Shown here piece by piece: positions 31,681 through 41,354 of a stretch of 64,000 nucleotides of DNA; positions within the stretch are counted from its first letter, which is position 1, and every line of letters begins with the position of its first letter. Where the stretch lies: NCBI RefSeq assembly GCF_001695835.1, contig NZ_MBSO01000034.1, positions 62,001 to 126,000 on the forward strand. The letters are read 5' to 3'. The stretch is from Ensifer sp. LC11. Its GTDB lineage: Bacteria > Pseudomonadota > Alphaproteobacteria > Rhizobiales > Rhizobiaceae. The notes beneath the pieces are model-generated. The model worked only from the letters and a program-made list of their open reading frames with translations, was not told the DNA's origin and made no database searches. A program made the position numbers and the translations under genes.

Positions 31681-32586
31681 TCAGGTTGTGGCAGGCTCCC
31701 GTTCGCGCTGGATCTCGTTGCGCATGATGAACAGTGACGCGCCAAGGATCAGAGCGGCACCGAGCCAGAGGAGACCTGTCGGTGCATAACCGAAGACCAG
31801 CCAGCCTGCCAAGACATTGAGCGGAAGCTTCAAATCGTCAAAGGGCTGCACATAGGCGGCGTCGGCGACCGTATAGGCGAGCGTCAGCAGGTACTGCGCG
31901 AAAACGGTCAAGACACCGGCGAGCACGAGAAGCCAGAGCGTCGGGCCAGTGGGTATCACGAAGCCTGCCGAAAGCGCGATTGCTCCGTTGATCGGCGTCA
32001 GCAGCACCAGCAGCCAGATGGTAATCGTCTCGGGGCGCTCACGTCCGGTCAAGTTCTTGGTGATCAGCGACGATGCGCCCCAAAGCAGCGCCGAGACGAT
32101 CGGCAGCAGGGCGGCCCAAGTGAAGCCATCGGCCCAGGGTTCGAGAATGATCATGGCACCGGCAAAGCCAACCGCAGTCGCAGCCCAGCGCGCCGCGCCG
32201 ACACGTTCGCCGAGAAAGAGGCGTGCGCCCAGGATGATGAAGAACGGCGAGGTCATGACCAGAGCGATCGCCTGCCAGATCGGCACGTGCGCAAGGCCGG
32301 AGACCCAGGCTCCGACACCGAAGGCGGCGAGCGCCACGCGCACGACGTGGCGCCAGGGGTAATCGGTCCGCATCGCCGAAAGCCCTACCCGCCAAAGGAA
32401 CGGCAAGGAAAAGAAAAAGGCAAAGGCATATTGCCAGAAGGCCGTCGAGGCTGCGGGAAAGCCGAGCTTCATCGTCAGCCATTGGGTGGCCACGTTGAGG
32501 CCGGCGAACGCAACACCGGCGAGCACCATGAAGCCGGCTCCGGCCAAGGCGCGCGAGGAAGAAAAACCGAGGGAAGTCTGATTCAT
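31681..32586 (-). CDS. ribN: DMT/EamA-family transporter, probable riboflavin importer RibN
   Basis: This 301-aa inner-membrane protein has about ten hydrophobic helices in two EamA-type halves. The family alone would leave the substrate open, but the gene is preceded on the same strand by a full FMN riboswitch (32671-32856). In rhizobia the riboswitch-linked DMT transporter is RibN, a riboflavin uptake protein, so that is the likely function. The ATG at 32586 has AGGA 8 nt upstream; GTG and ATG codons further up are open but less well placed. High FMN should reduce its expression. Confidence 0.85.
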   Translation of the reverse strand: MNQTSLGFSSSRALAGAGFMVLAGVAFAGLNVATQWLTMKLGFPAASTAFWQYAFAFFFSLPFLWRVGLSAMRTDYPWRHVVRVALAAFGVGAWVSGLAHVPIWQAIALVMTSPFFIILGARLFLGERVGAARWAATAVGFAGAMIILEPWADGFTWAALLPIVSALLWGASSLITKNLTGRERPETITIWLLVLLTPINGAIALSAGFVIPTGPTLWLLVLAGVLTVFAQYLLTLAYTVADAAYVQPFDDLKLPLNVLAGWLVFGYAPTGLLWLGAALILGASLFIMRNEIQREREPATT

Positions 32587-32670
32587 GTCATGCATCCTAT
32601 GGACCAACACAAATCAGGACGCATGAGCGCAACGCACGACGCCGGGCAGCCCTGCCCTTCGTGCCAGCGA

Positions 32671-32856
32671 CCATTCTCTTTCATCCGGACTGTAACCGTC
32701 GGCTCCGGGATTGCACCGGATCTGCTGACCCTTTCCCCTGCTCCAGAAGAAAGGCGCTCGCGGGCTTGAGCCGCCGCATGAGCGCGTCTTTAAAGACGCG
32801 CGCCGCGGTCATGCCCTTACCGCCGGTGGGGACTTTCACCCCGCCCTGAGAATGGG
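32671..32856 (-). promoter_or_regulatory. FMN riboswitch (RFN element)
   Basis: On the minus strand the element is closed by P1 CCATTCTC (32856-32849) with GAGAATGG (32678-32671). Conserved blocks are present in order: AGGGCGGGGTGAAAGTCCCC, ACCGGCGGTA, AGCCCGCGAGCG, GGTCAGCAGATCCGGTG, CCGGAGCCGACGGTTACAGT and CCGGATGAAAGAGAA. The variable P3 arm includes the self-complementary GCGCGTCTTTAAAGACGCGC. It ends about 85 nt before the transporter start, room for a translation or termination switch. Binding FMN should turn the downstream gene off. Confidence 0.96.
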
Positions 32857-32908
32857 CAAGCCGTAGAGCAAATGGCGGGAGCCCGCAAGAGCCGCCTCAA
32901 AATGCGAA

Positions 32909-32932
32909 AGGGTCCGGCTTTCGCCGAACCCT
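32909..32932 (-). terminator. Terminator after hupB
   Basis: On the minus strand AGGGTTCGGC-GAAA-GCCGGACCCT forms a 10-bp stem with one G-T pair and a GNRA-type tetraloop, followed by TTCGCATTTT. It lies about 50 bp after the HU stop codon. Confidence 0.7.
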
Positions 32933-32980
32933 CGAATACCTGGACTGCCGGCCTCGTGTCCGGCCGCCAAGCAAATCTGA

Positions 32981-33256
32981 TCAGCCGTTGACGGCATCCT
33001 TCAGGCCCTTGCCGGCCGTGAACTTCGGCACGTTGCGCGCCGGGATGTCAACTTCCGCACCCGTGGACGGGTTGCGACCCTTCGAGGCTTCGCGGCGCGA
33101 AACCGAGAAGTTGCCGAAGCCGACGAGGCGAATGTCGCCGCCGTTCTTCAGCTCGCCCTGGATGGTCTCGAAAACTGCATCAACTGCAGAAGATGCGTCG
33201 GTCTTGGAAAGTCCGGCCTTCTCAGCAACGGCAGACACGAGCTCATTTTTGTTCAT
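32981..33256 (-). CDS. hupB: DNA-binding protein HU
   Basis: This 91-aa histone-like protein bends and compacts DNA. It starts MNKNELVSAVAEKAGLSK, contains the core GFGNFSVSRREASKGRNP, and has the minor-groove arm with the RNPSTG proline motif and the terminal FTAGKGLKDAV. Length and sequence are standard. AAGGGG lies before the ATG. It follows lon on the same strand, separated by the lon terminator, an order shared by many alphaproteobacteria. Confidence 0.97.
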   Translation of the reverse strand: MNKNELVSAVAEKAGLSKTDASSAVDAVFETIQGELKNGGDIRLVGFGNFSVSRREASKGRNPSTGAEVDIPARNVPKFTAGKGLKDAVNG

Positions 33257-33393
33257 GTTTCCACCCCTTTCAGATTGGTTCGAAACGACTGTGTTTTAAG
33301 GCGCGGCGGCTTGCGCATCGCCCGCGTCTTGCCTTTCCCAATTGCGCCTAATCCCTTGGAATGCAAGGCTTGTGGGGTGCTTTTACAACAAAA

Positions 33394-33416
33394 AAGACCG
33401 GCCAGAGGCCGGTCTT
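33394..33416 (-). terminator. Terminator after lon
   Basis: A perfect 10-bp stem (AAGACCGGCC / GGCCGGTCTT) with a 3-nt loop is followed on the minus strand by TTTTTGTTG. It is 60 bp downstream of the lon stop. Confidence 0.85.
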
Positions 33417-33476
33417 CCCAATTTTTCTGCAAAATGGGCGCCGCGCGAGCCGGCTGCACCCATTTCCTGGCACCCG

Positions 33477-35897
33477 TTAGTGAGCGATCGAGGAGCCCGC
33501 TTCGTCCTGCGAATCAACCGGTGTTACGGTCGCAGGCTCGTTTGCCGGATCCCATTCGATCGGTTCCGGCATGCGCACCAGCGCGTGCACAAGCACCTCG
33601 CCCATCCGCGAAACCGGGATGATCTCGAGCGCGTTCTTCACGTTGTCCGGGATCTCGGCGAGATCCTTGGCGTTCTCTTCAGGGATCAGCACCTTCTTGA
33701 TGCCGCCTCTGAGAGCCGCCAAGAGCTTCTCCTTGAGACCGCCGATCGGCAGCACCCGGCCGCGCAGCGTGATTTCGCCGGTCATTGCGACATCCTTCGA
33801 GATCGGGATGCCCGTCATGATCGACACGATCGCGGTTGCCATGGCGACACCGGCCGAAGGGCCGTCCTTGGGCGTCGCACCTTCCGGCAGGTGCACGTGG
33901 ATGTCGCGCTTGTCGAACAGCGGCGGCTCGATGCCGAAATCGATCGCCCGCGAGCGGACATAAGACGCCGCCGCCGAAATCGATTCCTTCATCACGTCGC
34001 GCAGGTTACCCGTGACCGTCATGCGACCCTTGCCAGGCATCATGACGCCCTCGATCGTCAGCAACTCGCCGCCGACCTCAGTCCAGGCAAGCCCGGTCAC
34101 AACACCGACCTGATCGTCGCGTTCGGCTTCGCCGTGGCGGAAGCGCGGCACGCCCAGGTAGTCGTTGATGTTGTGCGCAGTAACCTCGACCTTCTTGGCC
34201 TTGCCTTTGATGATCTCGGTCACGGCCTTGCGGGCGAGCTTCATCAGCTCACGTTCGAAGTTACGGACGCCGGCTTCGCGGGTGTAGGTCTGGATGACGG
34301 CCATCAGCGCCCCGTCGGTCACGGAGAACTCCTTCGGCTGCAGCGCGTGGTCGCGGATCGCCTTCGGCAGCAGGTGCCGCTTGGCGATTTCCAGCTTTTC
34401 CTCTTCGGTGTAGCCAGCGATGCGGATCACTTCCATGCGGTCCATCAACGGCGGCGGAATGTTCAGCGTGTTGGCTGTGGTGATGAACATCACGTTGGAC
34501 AGGTCGTATTCGACTTCCAGGTAGTGGTCCATGAAGGTCGAGTTCTGTTCCGGATCCAGCACCTCGAGCAGTGCCGACGACGGATCGCCGCGGAAGTCCT
34601 GGCCCATCTTGTCGATTTCGTCGAGCAAGAACAGCGGGTTCGACCGCTTCGCCTTCTTCATCGACTGCACGACCTTGCCGGGCATGGAGCCGATATAGGT
34701 GCGGCGGTGGCCACGAATTTCGGCTTCGTCACGGACGCCGCCAAGCGCCATGCGCACGTATTCACGGCCGGTCGCCTTGGCGATCGACTTGGCGAGCGAG
34801 GTCTTGCCGACGCCCGGAGGGCCGACAAGGCACAGGATCGGGCCTTTGATCTTCGACGAACGCGCCTGCACGGCGAGATACTCGACGATGCGCTCCTTGA
34901 CCTTGTCGAGACCGAAGTGATCCGTGTTCAAAACTTCCTCGGCATGGTTGAGGTCGGTCTTGATCTTCGACTTCTTGCCCCACGGCAGACCGAGCAGCCA
35001 ATCGAGATAGTTGCGAACCACGGTCGCTTCCGCCGACATCGGGCTCATCTGGCGCAGCTTCTTCAGCTCGGCGTCGGCCTTCTCGCGGGCTTCCTTGGAG
35101 AGTTTCGTCTTGGCGATGCGCTCCTCGATCTCGGCCATTTCGTCACGGCCGTCTTCGCCGTCGCCGAGTTCCTTCTGGATCGCCTTCATCTGTTCGTTGA
35201 GGTAGTACTCGCGCTGGGTCTTCTCCATCTGGCGCTTGACGCGCGAGCGGATGCGCTTTTCAACCTGCAGGACGGAGATTTCGCCTTCCATGAAGCCGAG
35301 CGCCTTTTCGAGACGCATCTTCACGCTGGTGGTTTCCAGCATCTCCTGCTTTTCGACGATCTTGATCGACAGGTGCGAGGCAACCGTGTCGGCCAGCTTC
35401 GAATAATCCTCGATCTGGCTGGCAACGCCGACGACCTCGGGGGAAATCTTCTTGTTGAGCTTCACATAGCTTTCGAACTCGGAGACGACCGAGCGGCTCA
35501 GCGCCTCGATCTCGACCGGATCCTCAGTCGGCTCGTCCAGCGTCTGCGCCCCAGCCTCGTAGAACTCTTCGCGAACCGTGTAGCCATCAATCTTGGCGCG
35601 CGCGCGGCCTTCGACCAGCACCTTGACCGTGCCGTCGGGAAGCTTCAGCAATTGCAGGACATTGGCGATGGTGCCGACCTGGTAGATCGCGGAGGGTTCC
35701 GGATCGTCATCGGTGGCATTGATCTGGGTGGCAAGCATGATCTGCTTGTCGGTGCCCATGACTTCTTCGAGCGCTCGGATCGATTTCTCGCGGCCGACGA
35801 AGAGCGGCACGATCATGTGCGGGAAGACTACGATGTCGCGGAGCGGCAGGACCGGGTAGGTCGCGCTTTCAGTCGCCGGTGACGTTTTGTTCGTCAT
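33477..35897 (-). CDS. lon: ATP-dependent protease Lon
   Basis: This 806-aa cytoplasmic serine protease degrades misfolded and regulatory proteins. It has an N-terminal substrate-binding domain ([20 protein letters not shown]), an AAA+ module with Walker [11 protein letters not shown] and Walker [11 protein letters not shown], and the peptidase domain with catalytic Ser in [13 protein letters not shown] and the Lys further on. I start at the ATG at 35897 (MTNKTSP) with AAGGAAA upstream; the frame stays open 18 codons further but without family similarity. A CTTGAA heat-shock-like -35 box lies about 105 bp upstream. Confidence 0.97.
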   Translation of the reverse strand: MTNKTSPATESATYPVLPLRDIVVFPHMIVPLFVGREKSIRALEEVMGTDKQIMLATQINATDDDPEPSAIYQVGTIANVLQLLKLPDGTVKVLVEGRARAKIDGYTVREEFYEAGAQTLDEPTEDPVEIEALSRSVVSEFESYVKLNKKISPEVVGVASQIEDYSKLADTVASHLSIKIVEKQEMLETTSVKMRLEKALGFMEGEISVLQVEKRIRSRVKRQMEKTQREYYLNEQMKAIQKELGDGEDGRDEMAEIEERIAKTKLSKEAREKADAELKKLRQMSPMSAEATVVRNYLDWLLGLPWGKKSKIKTDLNHAEEVLNTDHFGLDKVKERIVEYLAVQARSSKIKGPILCLVGPPGVGKTSLAKSIAKATGREYVRMALGGVRDEAEIRGHRRTYIGSMPGKVVQSMKKAKRSNPLFLLDEIDKMGQDFRGDPSSALLEVLDPEQNSTFMDHYLEVEYDLSNVMFITTANTLNIPPPLMDRMEVIRIAGYTEEEKLEIAKRHLLPKAIRDHALQPKEFSVTDGALMAVIQTYTREAGVRNFERELMKLARKAVTEIIKGKAKKVEVTAHNINDYLGVPRFRHGEAERDDQVGVVTGLAWTEVGGELLTIEGVMMPGKGRMTVTGNLRDVMKESISAAASYVRSRAIDFGIEPPLFDKRDIHVHLPEGATPKDGPSAGVAMATAIVSIMTGIPISKDVAMTGEITLRGRVLPIGGLKEKLLAALRGGIKKVLIPEENAKDLAEIPDNVKNALEIIPVSRMGEVLVHALVRMPEPIEWDPANEPATVTPVDSQDEAGSSIAH

Positions 35898-36226
35898 GTC
35901 ATTTCCTTTCCGTCCCGATTTCGGGCCCGTTTCCGGGAGCCCTTCAGGCACTCCCGGCTGTCATGTTTTCCACATGAAGGTGGAGTGCAACCGCGTCCAT
36001 TTCAAGGCTCGACGCGACATCCACCAACCGTGGCCGGGTCCTTATGACTACGCATCAATGCTGTTGCGGACCTTGCGACGGATAACAAAGCTCTTGGACC
36101 GCAACCAATAAGGTCCTTCACTGAATCGTCACATCATTGCGTTGTTTGAGACACTTTAGCAACAATCGAATTGTGAAATCTGCGCACTGGCGCGCCTGTC
36201 TCAACAGCTAAGTGCGCGAAACGAAA
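35898..36226. other. lon upstream region; possible RpoH -35 box, no gene
   Basis: This roughly 330-bp gap between lon and clpX holds no gene. On the minus strand CTTGAA at 36006-36001 matches the -35 of alphaproteobacterial heat-shock (RpoH) promoters, but I do not see a convincing -10 at the right distance. A short inverted repeat (CGGGAG...CTCCCG at about 35934-35956) lies in the leader. Confidence 0.35.
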
Positions 36227-36247
36227 AAGCCCGCACGAGGCGGGCTT
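36227..36247 (-). terminator. Terminator after clpX
   Basis: An 8-bp stem AAGCCCGC / GCGGGCTT with a 5-nt loop is followed on the minus strand by TTTTCG. It lies 22 bp after the clpX stop codon. Confidence 0.8.
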
Positions 36248-36269
36248 CTCAAGCGATAATTTGACGCTG

Positions 36270-37547
36270 TCAGGCCGAAACGTTGGCCTTCTCGTCCGAC
36301 CGCTCTGAGTAGATGTAGAGCGGCCGTGCTGCGCCCTTGACCACCTCGTCAGAGATGACCACTTCGCGCACGCCTTCGAGCGTCGGCAACTCGAACATGG
36401 TGTCGAGCAGAATCTTTTCCATGATCGAGCGAAGACCACGGGCACCGGTCTTGCGTACGATTGCGCGGCGGGCAATCTCGCGCAGCGCGTCCTCGTGGAA
36501 GGTGAGTTCCACGTCTTCCATCTCGAACAGGCGCTGATACTGCTTGACCAGCGCGTTCTTCGGTTCCGAAAGGATCTGGATCAGCGCGTCCTCATCGAGA
36601 TCTTCGAGCGTCGCCAGGACCGGCAGACGACCGATGAATTCCGGGATCAGGCCAAACTTGACGAGATCCTCCGGCTCCAGCTCGCGCAGCACTTCGCCAA
36701 CGCGGCGGTCTTCCGGGGCACGAACCGTAGCGCCAAAGCCGATCGAGGTCTTCTCGCCACGGGCCGAGATGATCTTGTCGAGACCGGCAAACGCGCCACC
36801 GCAGATGAACAGGATGTTCGTCGTATCGACCTGCAGGAACTCCTGCTGCGGATGCTTGCGGCCACCTTGCGGCGGCACCGAAGCGACCGTGCCTTCCATG
36901 ATCTTCAGAAGCGCCTGCTGAACGCCCTCGCCCGACACGTCGCGCGTGATCGACGGATTGTCGGACTTGCGCGAAATCTTGTCGACTTCGTCGATGTAGA
37001 CAATGCCGCGCTGTGCGCGCTCGACGTTGTAGTCGGCAGCCTGCAGCAGCTTCAGAATGATGTTTTCAACGTCCTCGCCAACGTAACCGGCTTCGGTCAG
37101 CGTTGTGGCATCGGCCATGGTGAACGGCACGTCGATGATGCGGGCGAGCGTCTGGGCGAGATAGGTCTTGCCGCAACCGGTCGGACCGACGAGCATGATG
37201 TTTGACTTCGCCAGTTCGACGTCGCTGCCCTTGGCGGCATGCGCCAGGCGCTTGTAGTGGTTGTGCACGGCAACCGACAGGATGCGCTTGGCCTGTTGCT
37301 GACCGATGACGTATTCGTCGAGAACCTTGATGATTTCCTGAGGGGTCGGCACGCCATCGCGGGACTTGACCATCGAGGTCTTGTTCTCTTCGCGAATGAT
37401 GTCCATGCACAGTTCGACGCATTCATCGCAGATGAAGACAGTCGGTCCGGCAATCAGCTTGCGGACTTCGTGCTGGCTCTTGCCGCAGAACGAACAATAA
37501 AGTGTATTCTTCGAGTCACCGCCGTTGCTTCCGCTGACCTTGCTCAT
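36270..37547 (-). CDS. clpX: ATP-dependent Clp protease ATP-binding subunit ClpX
   Basis: This 425-aa AAA+ unfoldase delivers substrates to ClpP. The N-terminal zinc-binding domain has four cysteines (YCSFCGKS and [10 protein letters not shown]). Walker A is [12 protein letters not shown], Walker [11 protein letters not shown], and the pore and sensor regions follow. The ATG at 37547 has AAGGA 6 nt upstream; a GTG two codons earlier is also open. It lies 283 bp downstream of clpP on the same strand with no terminator visible between them, so some read-through is possible. Confidence 0.97.
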   Translation of the reverse strand: MSKVSGSNGGDSKNTLYCSFCGKSQHEVRKLIAGPTVFICDECVELCMDIIREENKTSMVKSRDGVPTPQEIIKVLDEYVIGQQQAKRILSVAVHNHYKRLAHAAKGSDVELAKSNIMLVGPTGCGKTYLAQTLARIIDVPFTMADATTLTEAGYVGEDVENIILKLLQAADYNVERAQRGIVYIDEVDKISRKSDNPSITRDVSGEGVQQALLKIMEGTVASVPPQGGRKHPQQEFLQVDTTNILFICGGAFAGLDKIISARGEKTSIGFGATVRAPEDRRVGEVLRELEPEDLVKFGLIPEFIGRLPVLATLEDLDEDALIQILSEPKNALVKQYQRLFEMEDVELTFHEDALREIARRAIVRKTGARGLRSIMEKILLDTMFELPTLEGVREVVISDEVVKGAARPLYIYSERSDEKANVSA

Positions 37548-37830
37548 TTCCACTTCCTTCCAGCACGCCGGACACTTCAGACAAAGTATCGCGGACCACT
37601 CAATTCGCCCTGCATCTCAACCTCACGCAGAGCTTCCGGGAGTACTTACCGTACCAGGCAAATACGCCCGACGCGGCCGCAACGGCTCTCCCAACTCAAA
37701 CCGGACACTACGTCGTCAGAATCCAACATAGCATTAACGGTTCATATTACCGGCTTTACCCTGTCGATAAAGCCCTTCAGCCAATACAATTGTGTCACAA
37801 TTACATCTATCGCGACACAAAAGCGCGTTA

Positions 37831-38463
37831 TCAGGCCTGCTCCGCACCTTCGATCTCTTCGCGCGAAGTCAGCACCTTGTCGACGATGCCCCAGCTCAGA
37901 GCCTCGTCCGCGTTCATGAAATGATCGCGATCGAGCGTCTGCTCGACCTCTTCGTAAGTCCGGCCGCAATGCTTGACGTAGACCTCGTTGAGGCGGCGCT
38001 TCATCTTGAGAATGTCCTTGGCGTGGCGCTCGATATCGGAGGCCTGCCCCTGGAAACCGCCCGAGGGCTGGTGAACCATGATGCGTGCATTCGGCGTGGC
38101 GAAGCGCATGTCCTTATGGCCAGCGGCCAGAAGCAGCGACCCCATCGAGGCGGCCTGACCGACGCAAAGCGTGGAGACGGCCGGCTTGATGAACTGCATC
38201 GTGTCGTAAATCGCCATGCCCGACGTGACGACGCCGCCGGGCGAATTGATATAGAGCGCGATTTCCTTCTTCGGGTTTTCCGCTTCGAGGAAAAGAAGCT
38301 GGGCGCAGACGAGCGTGGCCATCTGATCTTCGACCGGGCCGGTGACGAAGATGATGCGCTCCTTCAGAAGGCGCGAAAAGATATCGTAGGAACGTTCACC
38401 GCGGTTGGTCTGTTCCACAACCATCGGCACCAGTGCCAGGGCGGTATCAACGGGATTTCTCAT
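37831..38463 (-). CDS. clpP: ATP-dependent Clp protease proteolytic subunit ClpP
   Basis: This 210-aa serine peptidase forms the tetradecameric barrel that works with ClpX and ClpA. The catalytic triad is visible: S106 in [13 protein letters not shown]131 in IMVHQPSGG and D180 in TLDRDHFM. The gene precedes clpX, the usual order. A heat-shock-type promoter is suggested at 38535-38564. Rhizobia often have several clpP copies; this is the one linked to clpX and lon. Confidence 0.97.
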   Translation of the reverse strand: MRNPVDTALALVPMVVEQTNRGERSYDIFSRLLKERIIFVTGPVEDQMATLVCAQLLFLEAENPKKEIALYINSPGGVVTSGMAIYDTMQFIKPAVSTLCVGQAASMGSLLLAAGHKDMRFATPNARIMVHQPSGGFQGQASDIERHAKDILKMKRRLNEVYVKHCGRTYEEVEQTLDRDHFMNADEALSWGIVDKVLTSREEIEGAEQA

Positions 38464-38534
38464 ATCGAACCTTCATCAATCGGGCTCGCAAAACCTTTGC
38501 GAACCGGGAATCACGGGATTTACCTTCTGTCCCT

Positions 38535-38564
38535 ACATAGAGTGTCAACACCCTTCACTTCAAG
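38535..38564 (-). promoter_or_regulatory. Possible RpoH-type heat-shock promoter of clpP
   Basis: On the minus strand CTTGAA (38564-38559) and CTATGT (38540-38535) are separated by 18 nt, resembling the CTTGAA / CYTATNT boxes of alphaproteobacterial RpoH promoters. It lies about 70 nt upstream of the clpP start. A TTGACA just inside the spacer could alternatively be a housekeeping -35. Confidence 0.4.
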
Positions 38565-38746
38565 TCGCGAAGCTTCGATAACCTTAATCGAAGCCCCCTT
38601 CGCTACGAAGTTTAGCAGTCCTCCACACATGGTTGGCGATAGAACATTTTTCCACCAATATCCTCAGTTGAGACCGCATGCCCAAATACTACGCACAGGC
38701 ATCGGCGATATCGGTAAATGAAGCACAAATCATGCGACGTTGCCCG

Positions 38747-40306
38747 CTAAAGCTGGGACTCGATCGGCAGGATGCGGATCAGGCCGGCAATCATGCGCCG
38801 GGCAAGGCTCGCATCCGGTTCGTGGCGCAACAGTCGCTCGGAGCCGTTGCTGCGGTCTCGCCAGACAAGGCGCGAGCCGTCGATCCCGAGCTGATAGCTG
38901 ATCGAAGGCGACGTCTCCTGCTCGAACATTTCAGCCAGTTCGCCGGCAAGCGCGGCATCCGCAAAAACGACGCCCATTTCCGTGTTGAGCGAGGCCGAGC
39001 GCGGATCGAAGTTCATCGAGCCGACGAAGCCGTTCAAGCCATCGACCACGAAGGCCTTGCTGTGCAGGCTCGCATTGCGGCGCCCAAACAATGTCATGCG
39101 GTGCCCGTCGGCGACATCCCCCTGCTCCTTCAATTCAAACAGCGCGACACCGGCCCGGATGAGCTTTCGCCGATATTTGACATAGCCGCCATGAACGGCC
39201 GCGACGTCGGTTGCCGCGAGCGAATTGGTCAGCACCGCAACCCGCGCTCCGCGCGCGACGATGGCGGCAAGCTCCCGCGTGCCGGCAACACCGGGGATGA
39301 AATAGGGCGAGATGATCCTGAGATCGCGTGTCGCCGCTTCGATCAAGGGAAAAAGCTCGCGCAGCAACCAGTTCTGGCGCCGCTGCATCAGCGCCTTTTC
39401 CGGCGGATCCGATGCCAGGCGCACGTCCGTGCTCCAATGCAGCTGCCGCGCGCCGTGATAGATGTCGGCCTCGTGAGCTGCCTTGTCGATGCGCTCGAGG
39501 TAGAAGCGCCCCGCGGGCGTCCGGGCAAACCCATCGACGGCATCGCGCAGCGCCGGCAGGTATTGCTTGCGCGGGGTGCGCAGGGCGGCGATCGGAAGAA
39601 CCGAGGCGCTGTTCCAATAGCGGTCGAACATTGCCGATGCCTGTTCCAGCACCGGGCCCACCATCCAGACGTCGAGGTCGCGAAAGTTGGATAGCTCGGC
39701 CGCATCAAAATAGGCATCGCCGATGTTGCGGCCGCCGGCGATCGCCACACGGCCGTCGGCCACCCACAGCTTGTTGTGCATGCGGCGGGTCGCGCTGAAG
39801 GCGCGGATCGCCATTTCGAAGCCACGACGAAAGCGATCGGTGCGGGCGCGGCTCGGGTTGAAGAGCCGCACGTCGATATTGGCGTGAGCGTCAAGCGCAA
39901 TGCACATGCGATCGTGAATGCCAGCGTTGATATCGTCGAGCAGCAGCCGGACGCGCACCCCGCGGTCGGCGGCCGCAAGGATCTCGCGCGCGAGCAAAAG
40001 GCCGGTCAGATCATCCTTCCAGTAGTAATACTGCAGATCGAGGCTGCGACCGGCGCGCCGCGCCGCATGCGCCCGCACCACCAGAGCCTCGATATTGTCG
40101 GAGACGAGCGCCACGCCATTCGCGTCCGGATGGGCGGCAAGAATTGGCGCCAGATAGCGATCGAGTTCCGTGCCGGCGTCGTCCACCGGAAGTGCTGCGG
40201 ACGGCGGGCCGTGCGGTCGCCGTCCGAACCGGCCGTAAACATATAGGATCGTCGCCACGACCATGCCGACGATGGCGGCAACTGCGATCAGGACGGAGGA
40301 CAACAT
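38747..40306 (-). CDS. Phospholipase D-family / cardiolipin synthase-like protein
   Basis: This 519-aa membrane-anchored protein has one N-terminal transmembrane helix (residues 4-26). The two HKD catalytic motifs are MHNKLWVADGRVAIAGGRN and SLHSKAFVVDGLNGFVGSMN. The arrangement is that of bacterial cardiolipin synthases and related PLD phosphatidyltransferases, though some members are nucleases. The gene upstream on the same strand, an endonuclease/exonuclease/phosphatase protein, ends 24 bp before, so they form a likely two-gene operon. Confidence 0.88.
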   Translation of the reverse strand: MLSSVLIAVAAIVGMVVATILYVYGRFGRRPHGPPSAALPVDDAGTELDRYLAPILAAHPDANGVALVSDNIEALVVRAHAARRAGRSLDLQYYYWKDDLTGLLLAREILAAADRGVRVRLLLDDINAGIHDRMCIALDAHANIDVRLFNPSRARTDRFRRGFEMAIRAFSATRRMHNKLWVADGRVAIAGGRNIGDAYFDAAELSNFRDLDVWMVGPVLEQASAMFDRYWNSASVLPIAALRTPRKQYLPALRDAVDGFARTPAGRFYLERIDKAAHEADIYHGARQLHWSTDVRLASDPPEKALMQRRQNWLLRELFPLIEAATRDLRIISPYFIPGVAGTRELAAIVARGARVAVLTNSLAATDVAAVHGGYVKYRRKLIRAGVALFELKEQGDVADGHRMTLFGRRNASLHSKAFVVDGLNGFVGSMNFDPRSASLNTEMGVVFADAALAGELAEMFEQETSPSISYQLGIDGSRLVWRDRSNGSERLLRHEPDASLARRMIAGLIRILPIESQL

Positions 40307-40330
40307 CGAAAGCTCGCCCCGCGCCCGCCG

Positions 40331-41194
40331 TCAGACCGACCCGATGCGACCGGCCTTGCTCCGCATGCTCTCCCTGTGGTCTTGGCGCTGTTGAGCCATC
40401 TTCAGGTCGATCGAGGCCTTGACCGGCAAGTGGTCTGAAGCAACCCGCGCAAGCGGGGAGTCATGCACGGCCACCGACGTCACCAGATTGTGCGGGTTGC
40501 CGAGCACGCGGTCGAGCGGCAGCAGGGGAAAGCGCGAGGGGAAGCTCGCGACCGTGGCATGCGACGGGTCGAATACAGGGCTCAGGAAGGACAGGGACGA
40601 TCGCCTCCCCATCCGCCATTCGTTGAGATCACCGATGAGCAAGGTCGGACGCCCGTTTGCGTCGGCCGCCGCCTCCAGGATCGCCTCCGCCTGCTGGGCG
40701 CGCGAGTGCCTGAGAAGACCGAGATGAGCGGCGATGATGCGCAACGGGCCGACCTTCAGGTCGAGATCGACAACGAGCGCGCCACGCGGCTCAACGCCGG
40801 GCAGCTTCAATTGCCGCACATCCGAAACCGCACCTTCGCGCAGCAGCAGGACATTGCCGTGCCAGCCATGCCCCTTGGTCGAAAAGCCTGAGATCGGCAC
40901 CGAAACGAGGTGCGCCTCCCGGCGCAGGTGGTCCAGGTCAAGCAGCCCGGCGCGCTCGCCAAACCGCTGGTCAGCCTCCTGCAGCGCAACGATGTCGGCG
41001 CCGAGTTCACTGATCACATTGGCCGTGCGCCCAGGATCGAAACGGCCGTCCGTGCCGACACATTTGTGGATGTTGTAGGAGGCGATGACGATGTCGCCGC
41101 GACTGACTGCGGCTTCGCGATGCACGACCGTGGGGCGCCTCTTGCGGATCGCTGCCACGATCCCCGCCGATAGACTGGACTGGTTTTTTGCCAT
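40331..41194 (-). CDS. Endonuclease/exonuclease/phosphatase-family protein
   Basis: This 287-aa protein of the EEP fold has the visible blocks IASYNIHKCVGTDG (Asn), DIVALQEAD (Glu), LLIGDLNEW (D-x-N) and VASDHLPVKASI (SDH). These are the metal and catalytic residues of the family. The frame is open far upstream, but the ATG at 41194 (MAKNQSSLS) has AGGGAG just before it. It is co-oriented with the PLD gene, which suggests a joint role in lipid head-group or nucleic-acid hydrolysis; the substrate cannot be told. Confidence 0.87.
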   Translation of the reverse strand: MAKNQSSLSAGIVAAIRKRRPTVVHREAAVSRGDIVIASYNIHKCVGTDGRFDPGRTANVISELGADIVALQEADQRFGERAGLLDLDHLRREAHLVSVPISGFSTKGHGWHGNVLLLREGAVSDVRQLKLPGVEPRGALVVDLDLKVGPLRIIAAHLGLLRHSRAQQAEAILEAAADANGRPTLLIGDLNEWRMGRRSSLSFLSPVFDPSHATVASFPSRFPLLPLDRVLGNPHNLVTSVAVHDSPLARVASDHLPVKASIDLKMAQQRQDHRESMRSKAGRIGSV

Positions 41195-41354
41195 GCCGCT
41201 CCCTGCTTGCTGCCGCATCATGCGCAAATAGGTCGCGTGGTGCCACAGAAAAAGGGAGAGAAAGGGAAGTTTGTTTTTCGCAGCCGCAGCGTTGCGCAGA
41301 CAGCGATGTCGGCATCGCGCAAGCCGCGCCAGCATCCTTCGTCCCTTACCACCC

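Noticed and set aside
38747-40306. Phospholipase D protein as a defence nuclease
   Set aside because: It has an N-terminal membrane anchor, the cardiolipin-synthase-like spacing of two HKD motifs, and lies outside the island next to core genes, so lipid metabolism fits better.
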